DNA from: Diploscapter coronatus
Taxonomy: Eukaryota > Nematoda > Chromadorea > Rhabditida > Rhabditidae
Reading direction: 5' to 3'
Assembly (NCBI GenBank): GCA_964036155.1
Contig: OZ038422.1
Location: 41,935,201 to 41,999,200, forward strand
DNA: 64,000 nt
Part shown: piece by piece, positions 1 to 19,109 of the stretch
Numbering within the stretch: position 1 is the first letter of the stretch
Layout of the letters: each line of letters opens with the position of its first letter
Made by a program: the position numbers and the translations under genes
The notes under the pieces: generated by a model
The model's database searches: none
What the model was told of the DNA's origin: nothing
The model's input: the letters and a program-made list of their open reading frames with translations, nothing else

Positions 1-1884
1 TTTTCTTGCGAAAACATACATCTTGATCAATATCAAATTAAATACTCGATAGAACATTTTCACGAGAAATCTTTAATTTTAAAGACTACATTCCAAGGAA
101 TTTTCAGAGAAAAGCAGACCAGGGAGGACGATCGTCAGAAAGTCATTGCGACCTACCCTTAGTGCATATCCTTCGCCTGAACAAAGTGCTCCCTAGGTCT
201 GAAGGAAAGTAAAATAGTCGAAGATTAGCGATTTTACCTGGAAGATAGAGCAGAGATAAATGAAGTGCGAGCGTTTCTTCGAAGAATAAAATGATGAAGG
301 AAGAAAGGCAAGAAAACCCAGGTCGTCTCTTTCGCGTTTCTATCTCAACTTTCAACGTTTCGCCCTTCTTCTTCTTGCCTCCGTTCTCAATTCCTCTGCG
401 TCTATGTCTTTACTCTTATGGTTTAGGATAGGATATCTGTGGCTTTACATGGACAGAGTCAACGTCTGGACTCTAACCAGGAGGGAGTAAAAGAGCTCCG
501 GGTAGCAACAAAACAACGCACACTGGCTATGTTTCGAAGGAATCCCTGAGATTGTTGGAAAATTAGAGAGGAAGAGAAAAAGGAAATAAGATTAGAGCCA
601 ATGGGAAATGATGAGAATGAATTGTCATTGCTAATAGTTTGAGACAGGAAGAAAGAAAGGAATTGGTTTGGTGGGTAATGTGGAACTTTTTTTCTCATTC
701 AAAACTAGCATAAAATTGGATTACAAATTTCAAGAACATGAAGCTGATCTTCATTAAATTTCTGAATACAAATGGCAATACCAAGTAAAGTTCACATGTT
801 TCACCACTTGGCTATTCTCACCAGTCACAGAAATAGAAAGCGGAGTATCTATTTGGATGACTCATCTCTTGTATCTTCCAGTGAACTTCCTCTGACCCGG
901 TGGTCGTCGTTCCTTATTCTCATCCTTTTCTTTTCTTTCTTCCTCTTCTTCTTCTTCTTTACTTCGTTTCCTCCCCCAACTACGTCAAATTCTCGATGAC
1001 GCATTCTTCTTTTAGCCTCAGAGAGAAGAAAAACATTTTTCTAAACAAAAAATCGATGGAGCGCTGTTGTTTTGAGTAAAGCGATTATGAAAGATATTGA
1101 AATAAACTTGGCGAAACATCATGCCATTTGAGTTGTGAGCAAAGAGATTTTGAAATAGTGAAGGAGGTTGTATAGTGCAGTCTAAGGAAACGCCAAAACG
1201 CTCGTGGTCTATTTCGAAATGTTGCTAGAGCACAAAGTAGTTGCTAGAATCTCCAGATATTTGAATCAAATTATTTAACGTTTGAAAGGAGTATTGAAGG
1301 GCAGAGGAAATTGGGATATGTGAAGGAGAAAAACGATCTCTAAAAATAAATTACTAATTAGTTCTAGTCTAAAAAGAAGATAACGTTATGAAAGACGAAA
1401 GGTTGTTTGTTGCTCTTGGGGCAAAGATAATAAAGAATGCACCACATGGGCTATAAAATTTGCCAGACTTCCAAACTCGATTTGGAGCTCAGCAAGCAAG
1501 AATTTACCGAGCTTGTACGAGTCTGCACAGCTATTGTAACGGTTTTGTAAGCGCTTACAAGAATTTACAGGCCTGTATTATTTTTTCCCCGAAAATTGCC
1601 AAGCGAGAACGACTGAAAAAAACTCTGTTCGGCCTTTACAATTGGGAACCATCGTTTGCAATAGCTTACGAGCGATTACAGCTATGCACTACAGATCTGT
1701 ACGAGTACGTTCACAGGCCTCTAATGAAGCTGCATTACAAACTCGTTGAAGCCCGTACGGGTTCGGCAAATATAAATACAGGCAAATATATTTGGTGCAG
1801 GAACAAATATTTCAGAAATTTTGAAAAAAAAACTACACAGAAGCATATTGAGTCTTGCATGAAATCGTCCGAATTTCAATCAAT
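1..1884. other. Gene-free left flank
   Basis: I see no supportable gene. Short open frames on both strands are low-complexity: pyrimidine-rich around 900-970 and purine-rich around 540-670. None has a credible start, splice structure or family motif. The stretch 1460-1891 is open for 143 codons on the + strand but has no ATG start. It contains short repeats of the type GCTTAC-AG-TTACAG and a 16-bp palindrome TTGTAAGCGCTTACAA, so it looks like old repeat sequence. Confidence 0.5.
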
Positions 1885-2100
1885 ACTATAAGTCAGGGCT
1901 AGACGAACGTGTTTTGCGAAAGTAGCGTTTCTCGTGAATAACTTTATTATTTACTGGGAGATCAGGTACCGGTTGTCCTCGTGCTATATCCTAAAAATCG
2001 AGCTCTATCCGATGGCACTAATCGCTACACTATAACTTCATCATTCGTTCCGCGAAAAACACAACTGTCGCAAAAACTTTCGTCCAGCCCTGTTATAAGT
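1885..2100. repeat. Fold-back element (MITE-like), about 210 bp
   Basis: The two ends are imperfect inverted repeats of roughly 55-60 bp. The left arm begins near 1889 with TATAAGTCAGGGCTAGACGA. The right arm, read on the - strand from about 2099, gives CTTATAACAGGGCTGGACGA and stays similar for about 40 further bases. There is no coding capacity. The structure fits a non-autonomous DNA transposon. Target-site duplications are uncertain; a TATA motif lies at both borders. Confidence 0.6.
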
Positions 2101-2301
2101 CATCGATACAACCGAATGTTTCAATTAAACCTCGTGCGGATCCACCTATCTGAGTCAAAGGTCAAATTTTCAACTTTCTAAAATCTAAAATCCACTGATG
2201 TGGACTTTGTGCGATCTGAATTTTTAGCTCACTTTTAACATACTTGGAATGTTTAGAAAATGCGTTGTTTAAAATTTCATTTTTAAACTTTTTTAGACCA
2301 T

Positions 2302-2391
2302 TTGGATTTGTCGCGACGTGTTGTAAGGCAAATTTGACGTGACAGTATTTCGACATAAATATTCTGTTACAACACGTCGCGACAAATCCAA
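2302..2391. repeat. Perfect 25-bp inverted repeat with 40-bp spacer
   Basis: Bases 2302-2326 and 2367-2391 are exact reverse complements (left arm TTGGATTTGTCGCGACGTGT, then TGTAA). Each arm also carries the internal palindrome GTCGCGAC. A 25-bp perfect stem could form a hairpin in DNA or RNA. No gene start lies within 1.2 kb. Origin and role are unknown; it may be a small mobile-element relic. Confidence 0.75.
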
Positions 2392-3570
2392 GTTGCCCTT
2401 TTTTACAGACCATTATTTCACGTGCCTTAAAATATTAGCATTTGCGATCAAACGAATCCCAATTTTTATCTCAATTAGAGACAAAAATTATATAATAGCG
2501 ATATATTTTATCGAATTTTTAAAATTTGCATGAACGAATTATGATTTTAATCCCGAATTTTTATACTGTATTTTTACTACAAATATTTTTGCCCCGATAT
2601 TCCTGACCTGAAAAAAAACATTTTCTACAAATTTCTCTTGATGAATCGCACGCATCCGAAAGAATTTTGCGTTCCTTTATCTTTGACATATCATATAATT
2701 CATCTACACTGGCGTTGCACAAAAATATAAAATATCGATAATCCTAGCCTACTTTACAAATCTATCATTCGTCATAGAAAAATTACTTTGTTTTGAATTT
2801 ACATTTTCTTGGATTTTGAAAATAAAACTCCTTCTCGAAATCCAAACCCCTCGATATCACGTCTAAAATTTCGAAATCGAATTGATTTGTGCCGAGATTC
2901 TTTCGAAGATATGGAATGGGCGATATTTTCGTGTGCATCATCCCTTCCGCCATCCTTGTCACAGACAATACCATTCTCAAATTCAATATTTTCCCGAATT
3001 TTTGGCTCAAAACCTCAAAAATCGTCCCTTTCCATAAATGTCTCCTGGTTTCGCCACAACAAAATCTAGCGTTCAAAACTCCGTATGAAATCGTTGATGA
3101 AAATTGTGTAAACTTACGGAATTTATGGAAACTCTCAATTTTTCCATACCTGAAGCTAAAGAAAAACCTTAAAATGATATTTCGAACTTTCGAATTCTTT
3201 TCTTGTGCATTTCCTAGAAAAAATTATTCACGCGTTTTCTTTTCAAAATTTGTAAATTTCAAATTATATTGTGTTTCCAGGATGGCCAAGGGCTAGTCGG
3301 AATTGTCATAAAATTTGTCGTTCTCTTGTGATTTCATATTCTGCACCTCGAATTTCTTTCATCCCCTCTGCTATTCAAACAATCTGAATGCGCGCGATAT
3401 TTCGTCAGTTGCAAGTACAAAACAACGCTCAAATAGCTTTTTGAAAATATTTGAACGCGAACGCACGTGTATTTTTTCGTATAAATATTTATCATGCATT
3501 CGTTCAACTTCCCGTCAAAAACATGAAATATTTTTTTGCGTAACTCGATCCAAAACTATTGATTCATTCT
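2392..3570. other. Intergenic, no gene recognised
   Basis: Open frames exist on both strands around 2780-3300, the longest 135 codons on + and 97 on -. They overlap each other and match no family I recognise. They lack flanking splice signals in a consistent phase. This is probably non-coding upstream sequence of the D-aspartate oxidase gene. Confidence 0.4.
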
Positions 3571-3578
3571 AAATTCAG
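3571..3578 (+). promoter_or_regulatory. Probable SL trans-splice acceptor
   Basis: AAATTCAG lies 37 bases before the chosen ATG of the D-aspartate oxidase gene, with no upstream coding exon in phase. In nematodes an acceptor at this place usually receives a spliced leader. This is an inference from position and consensus only. Confidence 0.45.
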
Positions 3579-3615
3579 CCGAACATCTTGAACTTTGGGC
3601 TCGATATTCCATACA

Positions 3616-6144
3616 ATGGCCATCAAATGGAGTCTAGCACGGATTTTATTCCTATCCATCATCGGTACGGTTTGAGAAAATTCAAGATTTTAGAATCGGT
3701 CGATGAAGATCATCATCTTTTTTCGAATTTTTACAAATCAGAATCTCAAGTCATCGAAAAGATTTTGCGAAGAGACTCATTCGGCACTTTTTTCTTTCAT
3801 ATTTTGCATCCTTAAGGTTTCCAACTAGTTGAAGCGAAAAGAAGCTGTTTAGTTCAAATTAAGTATTTGAAATTCAGGGCTTACTATCGCTACATCCATC
3901 CATGGCAAGATTGTTCATTCACGGAATTCCCCGAATAATGAACCATCAGAACATTCTCACCCGGCTAAATCCCATTCTGATTCGCGTCATGGCAGAATTG
4001 TCCGATCTGCGGAAAGCATCTCTGCCAACCCACCAGCCATTGCTCCTCCTGAATCTGGACCAGCTGGACCGGTGTCGGATGGTTCGTCTTCTCTAACCAC
4101 TGCAACAGAACAGGAACTCAACATCGGCATCATCGGCGAAGGAGTCGTCGGACTCTCAACTGCCACTGCCATCCTCGAGTTAAACCCGAAGGCCAAGGTG
4201 GGGGGCAACTTTATTCGTACCTTTATGAATTCTTCCTTTTCACGAACGAGGCGAAGAGATGAGAAAAGTAGTGGTTTGGAGAATAGCTTCTTTGTTTAAA
4301 TCTCATCTTCAGATTACGATCTATCACGACAAGCCGTTCGAAGAGATTCTGTCGCGAGGAATCGCCGGATTGTTCCGTGTGGATGATGGCTCTGACATCA
4401 ACAAGCTCTACGGCAATGATACATTCGTCAGACTGGCACAGCTCTGGAGAGAGTACGGTGGACTCAGTGGGGTGCAACTTCTTTCTGGACACATCGTCTC
4501 GACCGACAAACGGAAACTCAATGATCAGGTAGACTTCGGTCATGATCAGGGCTACATTTTCTGAAAAAAGAGGGTGGACTTTTCGAATATTGTGCGGAAA
4601 TAGGCGGAGAGTGGGCATAGTGAATAAAACTTTTAAACGAAAATGAACTGAAATGGGAAAACTTTCCTCGCATATAAAATCATTTCAGAATTCAGATAGT
4701 CGGTGTAGAAAGAATTGTGTTTTCAATGTTTCCTTTTCTTCACACCAGACAAAATTTTGATCCGCGCGAGTTTAGGAAGGCAACTACGGCAACATCGTGA
4801 CGAACTTCCGCTGGTTGAAGGACGAAGAGTTGCACGGAGTAAATTCGGTATTCGGCTATGGACCCAACATGTTTGAACTGAGTTTAGTGAAACAGTTTCA
4901 TAATGAAGTAGTTTCAGCACTGCCGGAATCCACTACACCGCATTCACCTCGGAAGGCATTCGATACTGCCCGTTCATGAAGCAACACCTCCTTGCCAAGG
5001 GTGTCAAGTTCGTGCAGAAGAAACTCGCCAGCGTCGACGATGTATTGATTTCCGATAAATTCATCAAACTCGAGAAGAATTTTAGCTCGCCGAAGAAGGC
5101 CACCCAATCGTGGTCAACTGCGGTGGCTTCAACGGTGGTGAACTGGCTGGCGACGACGCAGGCAACATGATCCCGATTCGAGGAGTTCTGCTCAAGATGG
5201 ATGCTTCCTGGCACAAGCACTTCCTGTAAGCCTTGTTAAAGAAGAGTTCGTTAAATCTACTTGTTTTAGGTACCTCGACTACACCACGATCACCATTCCA
5301 ACGTAAGATATTGAATCTCTGATAGGGTTTTTTTTTTAAATGGTGGAAAGGAGTAGCTACGGATAGTTAAGGGCGACGGGAGTAGAAAAAAAGTTCTTGA
5401 AAGATGCATCTGCTGCTATCTAGTCAATACGATATTTTTGTATTTACTTCTTCAATAATCTTTAAAGATCTAAAATGCTATAATCTTTAGCATCGACACG
5501 GTTTACGTCGGTACAGTGAAGCAGGAAGGAGTTGACGGCCCAATGCACATCTTGCCGGAAGACGTCGAAGATGTCTGGAGACGATACGAGCCCATCCAGC
5601 CTGCACTTAGGGTATACACAATTGATTATTCAAAAATTATTCTCTTTAGAGAGCCAGACAAATCGGACACTTCGTCGGCATTCGTCCTGGTCGAAAGCAG
5701 ATCCGAGTTGAGGCAGAGGACAGAACGACCAAGTCCGGCAAGAAGTATCGACTAGTCCACAATTACGGGTATTTTTGAATTTCAAAGAATTTGAAGATGG
5801 TTCTGAATTTAGTCATGGGGGGAACGGATTCACTTTGGCGTACGGTTCAGGCTTGCACGCCGCTCACCTCGCTTTGGGCGTGAAGACCGACAGGTATTTG
5901 TCTTTCAGAGTTACTATGATTGAAGAAGTTTACGTAGCTCCTTATTACCTCTAGCGGTTTGTTTTTGATAATGAGATGAACTTCAAACACCCTCCGAAAC
6001 AATACTTCATCACCAAATTCTAATGATATTGAATTCAGGTACGACGACATCGTCCCATCGCCTTTGCCTAAGAATCCCGTCAAGAAGACATGGAAGAAGG
6101 CCGAAGAATTCTATAAGGAAGGACTCAACCTCAAGTCGGGCTAA
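3616..6144 (+). CDS. ddo-3: D-aspartate oxidase with signal peptide (DDO-3-like)
   Basis: This is an FAD-dependent D-amino-acid oxidase that oxidatively deaminates D-Asp/D-Glu. Eleven coding exons keep phase: 3616-3664, 3878-4197, 4313-4528, 4776-4870, 4918-5041, 5086-5225, 5270-5302, 5491-5611, 5650-5768, 5813-5893, 6039-6144 (467 codons plus stop). Exon 1 and the start of exon 2 encode a hydrophobic signal peptide (MAIKWSLARILFLSIIG...). A Ser/Pro/His-rich linker of about 70 residues follows. Then come the FAD-binding GIIGEGVVG near residues 100-108, HDKPF, AGLFR, VNCGG...GELAGDD, IPIRGV, the IRPGRK substrate-site motif, and HGGNGFTL near the C-terminus. The protein ends LKSG, so there is no peroxisomal SKL signal. 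Of the three C. elegans enzymes I recall, DDO-3 is the one with a signal peptide, hence the symbol. Secretion is predicted, not shown. The convergent gene downstream ends 218 bp away. Confidence 0.88.
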
Positions 6145-6264
6145 CTTTTTTCTGGAACATTTATTTAATCAAATTTTACGGTTATGATCTGCATGAAATT
6201 TGTTAGTTTTTCGGCGTAGATTTTTTTTCCAAATTTGCGAATTTTTATTACAGAAGTATCTATC

Positions 6265-6270
6265 AATAAA
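6265..6270 (+). terminator. Polyadenylation signal AATAAA
   Basis: A canonical AATAAA lies 120 bases after the oxidase stop codon, in the short gap before the convergent transporter gene. Confidence 0.5.
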
Positions 6271-6362
6271 GTTATGTTGAAGTTGAGAATAATCTACAGA
6301 TATCACTTTTTCCTAATTAAAAAAATCAAGTAAAAGTAATAAAACAAAAGCTGAAAGATAAT

Positions 6363-9064
6363 TTAAACATTTTCAATCTGTGAGTTGATTCTTGACTTTC
6401 TTCTTGGAACTGGTGCGAGAATTGGCGCATCGGCAGACAGACGAGCCTTCGCCCCAGTGAACAGACCAGATTTGTCAGTCTCCTTTCCGAAGTTTTCAGC
6501 GTCTTCAATCGTCATGGGCAATGGCGTTCCAAGGGTTTCGGGCAAGAAGAACGTAAGGATTCCGGCGCTCAATGCCATTAAACCCATGATGATCAAAGGC
6601 AGAATCCTCATGATGTCACCCTAAAAGAGCGATTTAATGCTTTCTACAGATGGAGTATAACCAATTTGACGATGTGTGGAGCAAGCAGGAGTCCACTTCC
6701 CGCGACCATGCTCGACATGCCCATTCCAATGGCTCGAACGACTGTCGGATAAAGCTCTCCGGCGAAGATGTAGATGACCGCGAATCCAGAACCGACGCCG
6801 AATTTGCCGATGAAAGAAGCGGTAGCGACCAGCCATGGGTAGCCTGAAGATTTGTTAAATTTTGAAATTTTGAGCCAAATGAATATCAAGTTAGAAAGAA
6901 CTGCTCAATGATCGATCGAATGGGAGAATAGTCTCCTACCTTCAGGCATGAACATCGCCGAGACGCATCCGACTCCACAGATGATCATCGTCAGAGCCAG
7001 CGTCCATCTTCTGCCCACCCACTGCAGGAGGGGCCAAACGATGAAGTAGCCGGGCAATTCGACGGCGCCGTTGATCACGAAACTCCAGTAATCGTCGACT
7101 GGCAGATTAGACACGTTCAGAGTCAAGCCATTGTAGATGATTGCGTTCATCACCCTGAAAGATCTGATTTATCCAAGGAATTATGAAATTTCTAACCAAA
7201 TATAAGTGACGATTAGGGTTTTCTTGCGTAGATTCGGGGTTCTGAACAGATCAGTGACATTGTGGCTTCGTTGCGCTTCCTCGGCTTCCTGTTTGTTCTG
7301 ATTGTTCCGGAGCTGAATTCAAAATTTCCAATAGAATCGTGGAATCAATGTTCGAGAAACGGAATCTTAAGTAACTAGTTTAGCTAAATCTTACAACAGT
7401 CAATAATTCGTCCACATCGACGTCTCGGTTTCCATTGGTTTTAGCGATGCGGACAAGCTGTTTCCGAGCCTCTTTCCACTTTCCAACCGAGACTAGCCAA
7501 CGAGGTGATTCAGGTAAAAAGCTGCAAATTGTGACATTTTTGAACCTCTAATTTAGCTTACAAGTAATAAGTAAACAGTATGACGAACGGAGCATTGCAG
7601 AAAAAGGTTAGTTGGCGCCATCTGAAGTCAATTGTTCGTCCAGAATAAAACAATCCCCACCTTCTGATGAACATCGCAACAAATCCAAGCAATGCCATCG
7701 CAGCTCCAAAGAATAATGAAATCATGAGTCCGGAAAATATCCTTCCGGATTTTCCCATGAACTCCATGCAAATGATAAACGGGATTTGGAAAAGGGCTGG
7801 AAATGGTAGTCCGGTGAAAAATCGAAGGATCAGAAATGATTCGACGTCCTAAATTCTTAATTTTTCACATAATCCTGTGAATTTTGCAACCTTCGCGAAA
7901 GCGTTGGCGGTTCCACAAACCACCAAAACGAGGAGGATGATGAAAAACGAACAACGTCGACCCCATCTGAAAAACTTTTCTCTTGGAATTTCGAGTTTTT
8001 AAAAAATTTACTTATCAGCGATGTACCCGAACAGAAAATTTCCGATGAAAGAGCCGACATAAAATGCTGTCGTAGTGACTTCGACCCAATAGCGCCGATC
8101 ACAAACGAGATTGAACTGTAAGTGTAAATCATAATTGCTTGGAGTAAGTTTCATCAATTTTCGAAATTTAGATTGGTGGAAGATGAGATGATAGACACGG
8201 AATTAAAAATGATTATCGTGTACTCGAAAATACCTCAGTCACTAAACTATCCAAATACGTCGAATTATCGTAGACCCAGCCATTTTGACAAGGTACCAAT
8301 TCTAGGTCATCTCTGAATTTCAAACTCATCTAGATTGTGTTGATTTCTTGCCTGAAAGTATCTATTGGTGCAGAGGTAAAACCTCGATAGTAGTCGAGCT
8401 GAGTTCGATTGTATTGAAAGCAGCTGAGAATATCCTGAAATGAGCTTTGAAAGCTGATCTTCGTGATATATTTGACAATAGACTAATTTTTAGAGGAGAA
8501 TTACAGAATCATTCGATTTCGGTCTCAAGTCCTCGTTTCCATTTGGGAGTCGGCATTTGTGAGGAGGAGATCCAACGACGAATGGTTGGTTAAAAGCGGA
8601 AAATGCTGATGGCAAAGATGCAGGCAGACAGAGGATGAAGAACGAGATGATCTGATAGGGACCGAAGTCGCCTACCTAAAACAATTATAAGTCACTAGGA
8701 AAATCATTTTTGCAGAACCAAGTGTGAAAGATAACAACCGCAAGAATTCGTCATCATCTCTAAGAATGTGATGAGGGATAATTGATCACATAAGGCATAA
8801 TGCGATTCGAAAATCTTTCAAATCTGTGCAGAACGACAATTCTACCAACAGCGAACGGGATATGTTTCAGTAAATCACTAGTCTTAGGTAATAACGTTAT
8901 TTCGATGAGAATCATATTTTTACCTCAGATAAAACTGTATCGAAATCATGCTGCTTAGCTGCACTCAGCAATATCTGACCGCTAATATCAACTAACTGCT
9001 CCTAAAAATGCATTTTCGATATCCAAATATAGGCACCCCTTACCATTACAGAAAGTCGAATCAT
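6363..9064 (-). CDS. SLC22-type organic cation/solute transporter (MFS)
   Basis: A plasma-membrane transporter of the major facilitator superfamily, organic ion (OCT/SLC22) branch. Thirteen coding exons keep phase: 9064-9044, 9001-8924, 8675-8505, 8434-8352, 8312-8234, 8115-8012, 7966-7891, 7848-7562, 7521-7395, 7312-7197, 7154-6940, 6843-6662, 6620-6363 (598 codons plus stop). Family marks in order: VGDFGPYQ before TM1, a large extracellular loop with several Cys ending CQNGWVYDNSTY...FNLVCDRRYW, the TM2-TM3 motif FGYIADKWGRR, LPESPRWL after TM6, AGELYPTVVRAIGMG, and FLPETLGTPLP at the end. The substrate cannot be read from sequence. The intron after 8352 has a GC donor (GCAAGA). The first exon codes for only seven residues, so the start is the least certain part. 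Confidence 0.9.
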
Positions 9065-10110
9065 GTTGAAAAGTAGCAATTTACGAAGAAAAATAAATTC
9101 TTCGAAATCCTAAATATCATCGCAGATCACTTTTGAATTCGGTACGAATAGCGAGTGCGCTCTGGTCTAGGAATTGCGAACAAGCAATAAAAAGACATCG
9201 TTTCCGCGAAGGAGAAAAAGAAAAGAGAGTGTCTTTTGACTGTTTTATGACGCGATTTCGATTTTTTCCTGCTTTGGAGCAGATTTTCTATTTGTACCGA
9301 ATACAAAAGATCCAAGATAGAAAAACGGAAACGAAATAAGGAATCGAAAAGTTGCTGCCGACCTTTTCTATAAGAGATATCGAAGATTTGTCAGTCAAGT
9401 GCTCTTCAAGAAAATTGATGTCTAATCGAACTCATCTCGGATAGAATTCTAAGCAAATTGGGTGCAGAAATCTCGTTCTTCCTCAATTTTTTTCAAGCAT
9501 TATTTTTAGAAATCTAATATTTTATTGCATAAAAATCTGTTTTCACAATAGTTACTTCGGGGTGCATACTTTCAAGTATATTTTTCATCGATTTTTCACC
9601 CCTATTCTTCTCTGAATCAACAATCATAACTGGCCATTTTCTAGGTATAATACAAGGCAAATAAGGCAAAGTCAGTGCACGAAGAATTGATACAAAATTT
9701 TCGTAGAAAAACGTAATAAGTTCAAATAAAATGTACACGGTTCATATTACAAAGTTCTGATTGAATTTTGAGATAGAATTTGATAGAATTCTACACCTTT
9801 TATTTTCGGATTTAAGAAGTATTTTGATTAGGTAAGTAGAGGAATCGAAGACTGAAATTTTTGTCCAATTTCAAATTGGACTTATCTTTGATTTGTTCTA
9901 GATATGTGAAGGACGTGCTTTTCTGTGGGGAATTTGGGAAATTCGTAAGTCGCAAAATCTCAAAATAATCCTAAATGTATATCATCATTCGTCCATTTTA
10001 AATTTAGGATACTTTCGAAGTTCTCAAGAAGCCTCGAGTAAAATCGCGACTTATGCAAATTCCCTGAATTTCGGATAATAAAATGAGCAAATTTTGCTAG
10101 GATTTGGGGT
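9065..10110. other. Intergenic between transporter 5' end and NEDD4 3' end
   Basis: No gene is seen. The sequence is AT-rich. It should hold the transporter promoter (next to 9064) and the 3' untranslated region of the ubiquitin ligase (next to 10110). Open frames on both strands around 9130-9340 overlap each other and have no support. Confidence 0.5.
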
Positions 10111-18061
<7,951 letters not shown>

Positions 18062-18852
18062 GTTTCCCACAGACACGTTGAGTCACGGAAATCGATCAAG
18101 CTGAAATTCAATCGATAAGTTTAAAAACATTCTTTCAAAATTGTCAAGGTTTCATTCAAAAGTCGATGTGTTATTCTAAACGGTTTTCTCAAGAAAATGT
18201 TCGAAATACCAAAATCTTCTTCAAGAATAATCTTTAACCTCACGAAAATCACCACCTTTATCCCCTGGGATTTGTCGGATTTTCGTGGATTCGTCTAAAA
18301 GAGCACTCGATTTGATCACCACGCAACTAATCAGCAACGCCGAAAGTCGAATAATGAGCTGCAAAATTTGACTCACCTTTCAAAATTCACATTTCAAAGT
18401 TCGTAACTTACAAATTTTCAGTGCAAAATAAGTTAGTTGTTTGAAAGAGCATGAATATGGCAGTTCGGAATGGGGGATTTGGTAAATGCTATTGGAGCAT
18501 AAAAATATAGAAATAGAGAACTAGTAAAAATTGATTTTGTGACGTAATATTCTTCTAGGCTAAGCCTAGAATAAAATAGGATTTGTAGTGATTATCAGAC
18601 TTCCACGATAATTCCCTCGGTCGTGAGGAGGGATTTCAGATATCGCTGTCAAATCTCCTATCAGTTTGCCGAGATTCCCGGATTAGGCTTATCGTACGTC
18701 GCGTCACGCTTCCTTTACAGGGGCTTTCTTCGATAGTCAAAATAGGAGCAATGAGACGAGAGTCAAAGTATTGCCTAAAATTAGAGACATTTTTGAAAAA
18801 TCTTGTTAGTGCATTAGGAAAGGACAGTATCGAAAATTTCAGCTCATTTTAT
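18062..18852. other. Upstream region of NEDD4
   Basis: An acceptor-like TTTCAG on the - strand ends at 18101, 39 bases before the chosen ATG at 18061. It is either an SL site or the 3' end of a 5'-UTR intron. No coding exon with matching phase is visible further upstream to 18852. Confidence 0.4.
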
Positions 18853-19109
18853 CTTATCACCCTATATAACCCTCGCCCTGTTGTAAACATCGCCCTATTT
18901 TTAAAATAATTGCAAGCCATGTAAGGCTAGAAGGCTAGGGGATAGGACAAGGTAAGCTCATCTTTTCCAGATTAATCTATTTGCTATACTGATCATTCAG
19001 AAAACATATCCACTCTTACTTGCCCTATCCCCTGCCTTATATGACTTTTACTCATTTTACAAGTAGGATGATATTTACAACAAGGTGATGAATAAATAGG
19101 GTGATGAGT
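18853..19109. repeat. Fold-back element, 257 bp
   Basis: Two arms of about 100 bases are imperfect inverted repeats with a few small gaps. The outer ends pair as CTTATCACCCTAT (18853) with its near complement ending at 19109. Further in, TGTTGTAAA and AGGGGATAGG occur in both arms. The centre is a short AT-rich spacer. There is no coding capacity. This is a MITE-like element, older than the hairpin near 62.2 kb judging by arm divergence. Confidence 0.65.

Noticed and set aside
1460..1891. 143-codon + strand open frame
   Set aside because: It starts with TTG, has no ATG or splice context, matches no family, and runs into a fold-back repeat; it looks like repeat-derived sequence.
2783..3296. 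Overlapping + and - open frames of 135 and 97 codons
   Set aside because: They overlap on opposite strands, show no domain motif and have no phase-consistent splice sites.
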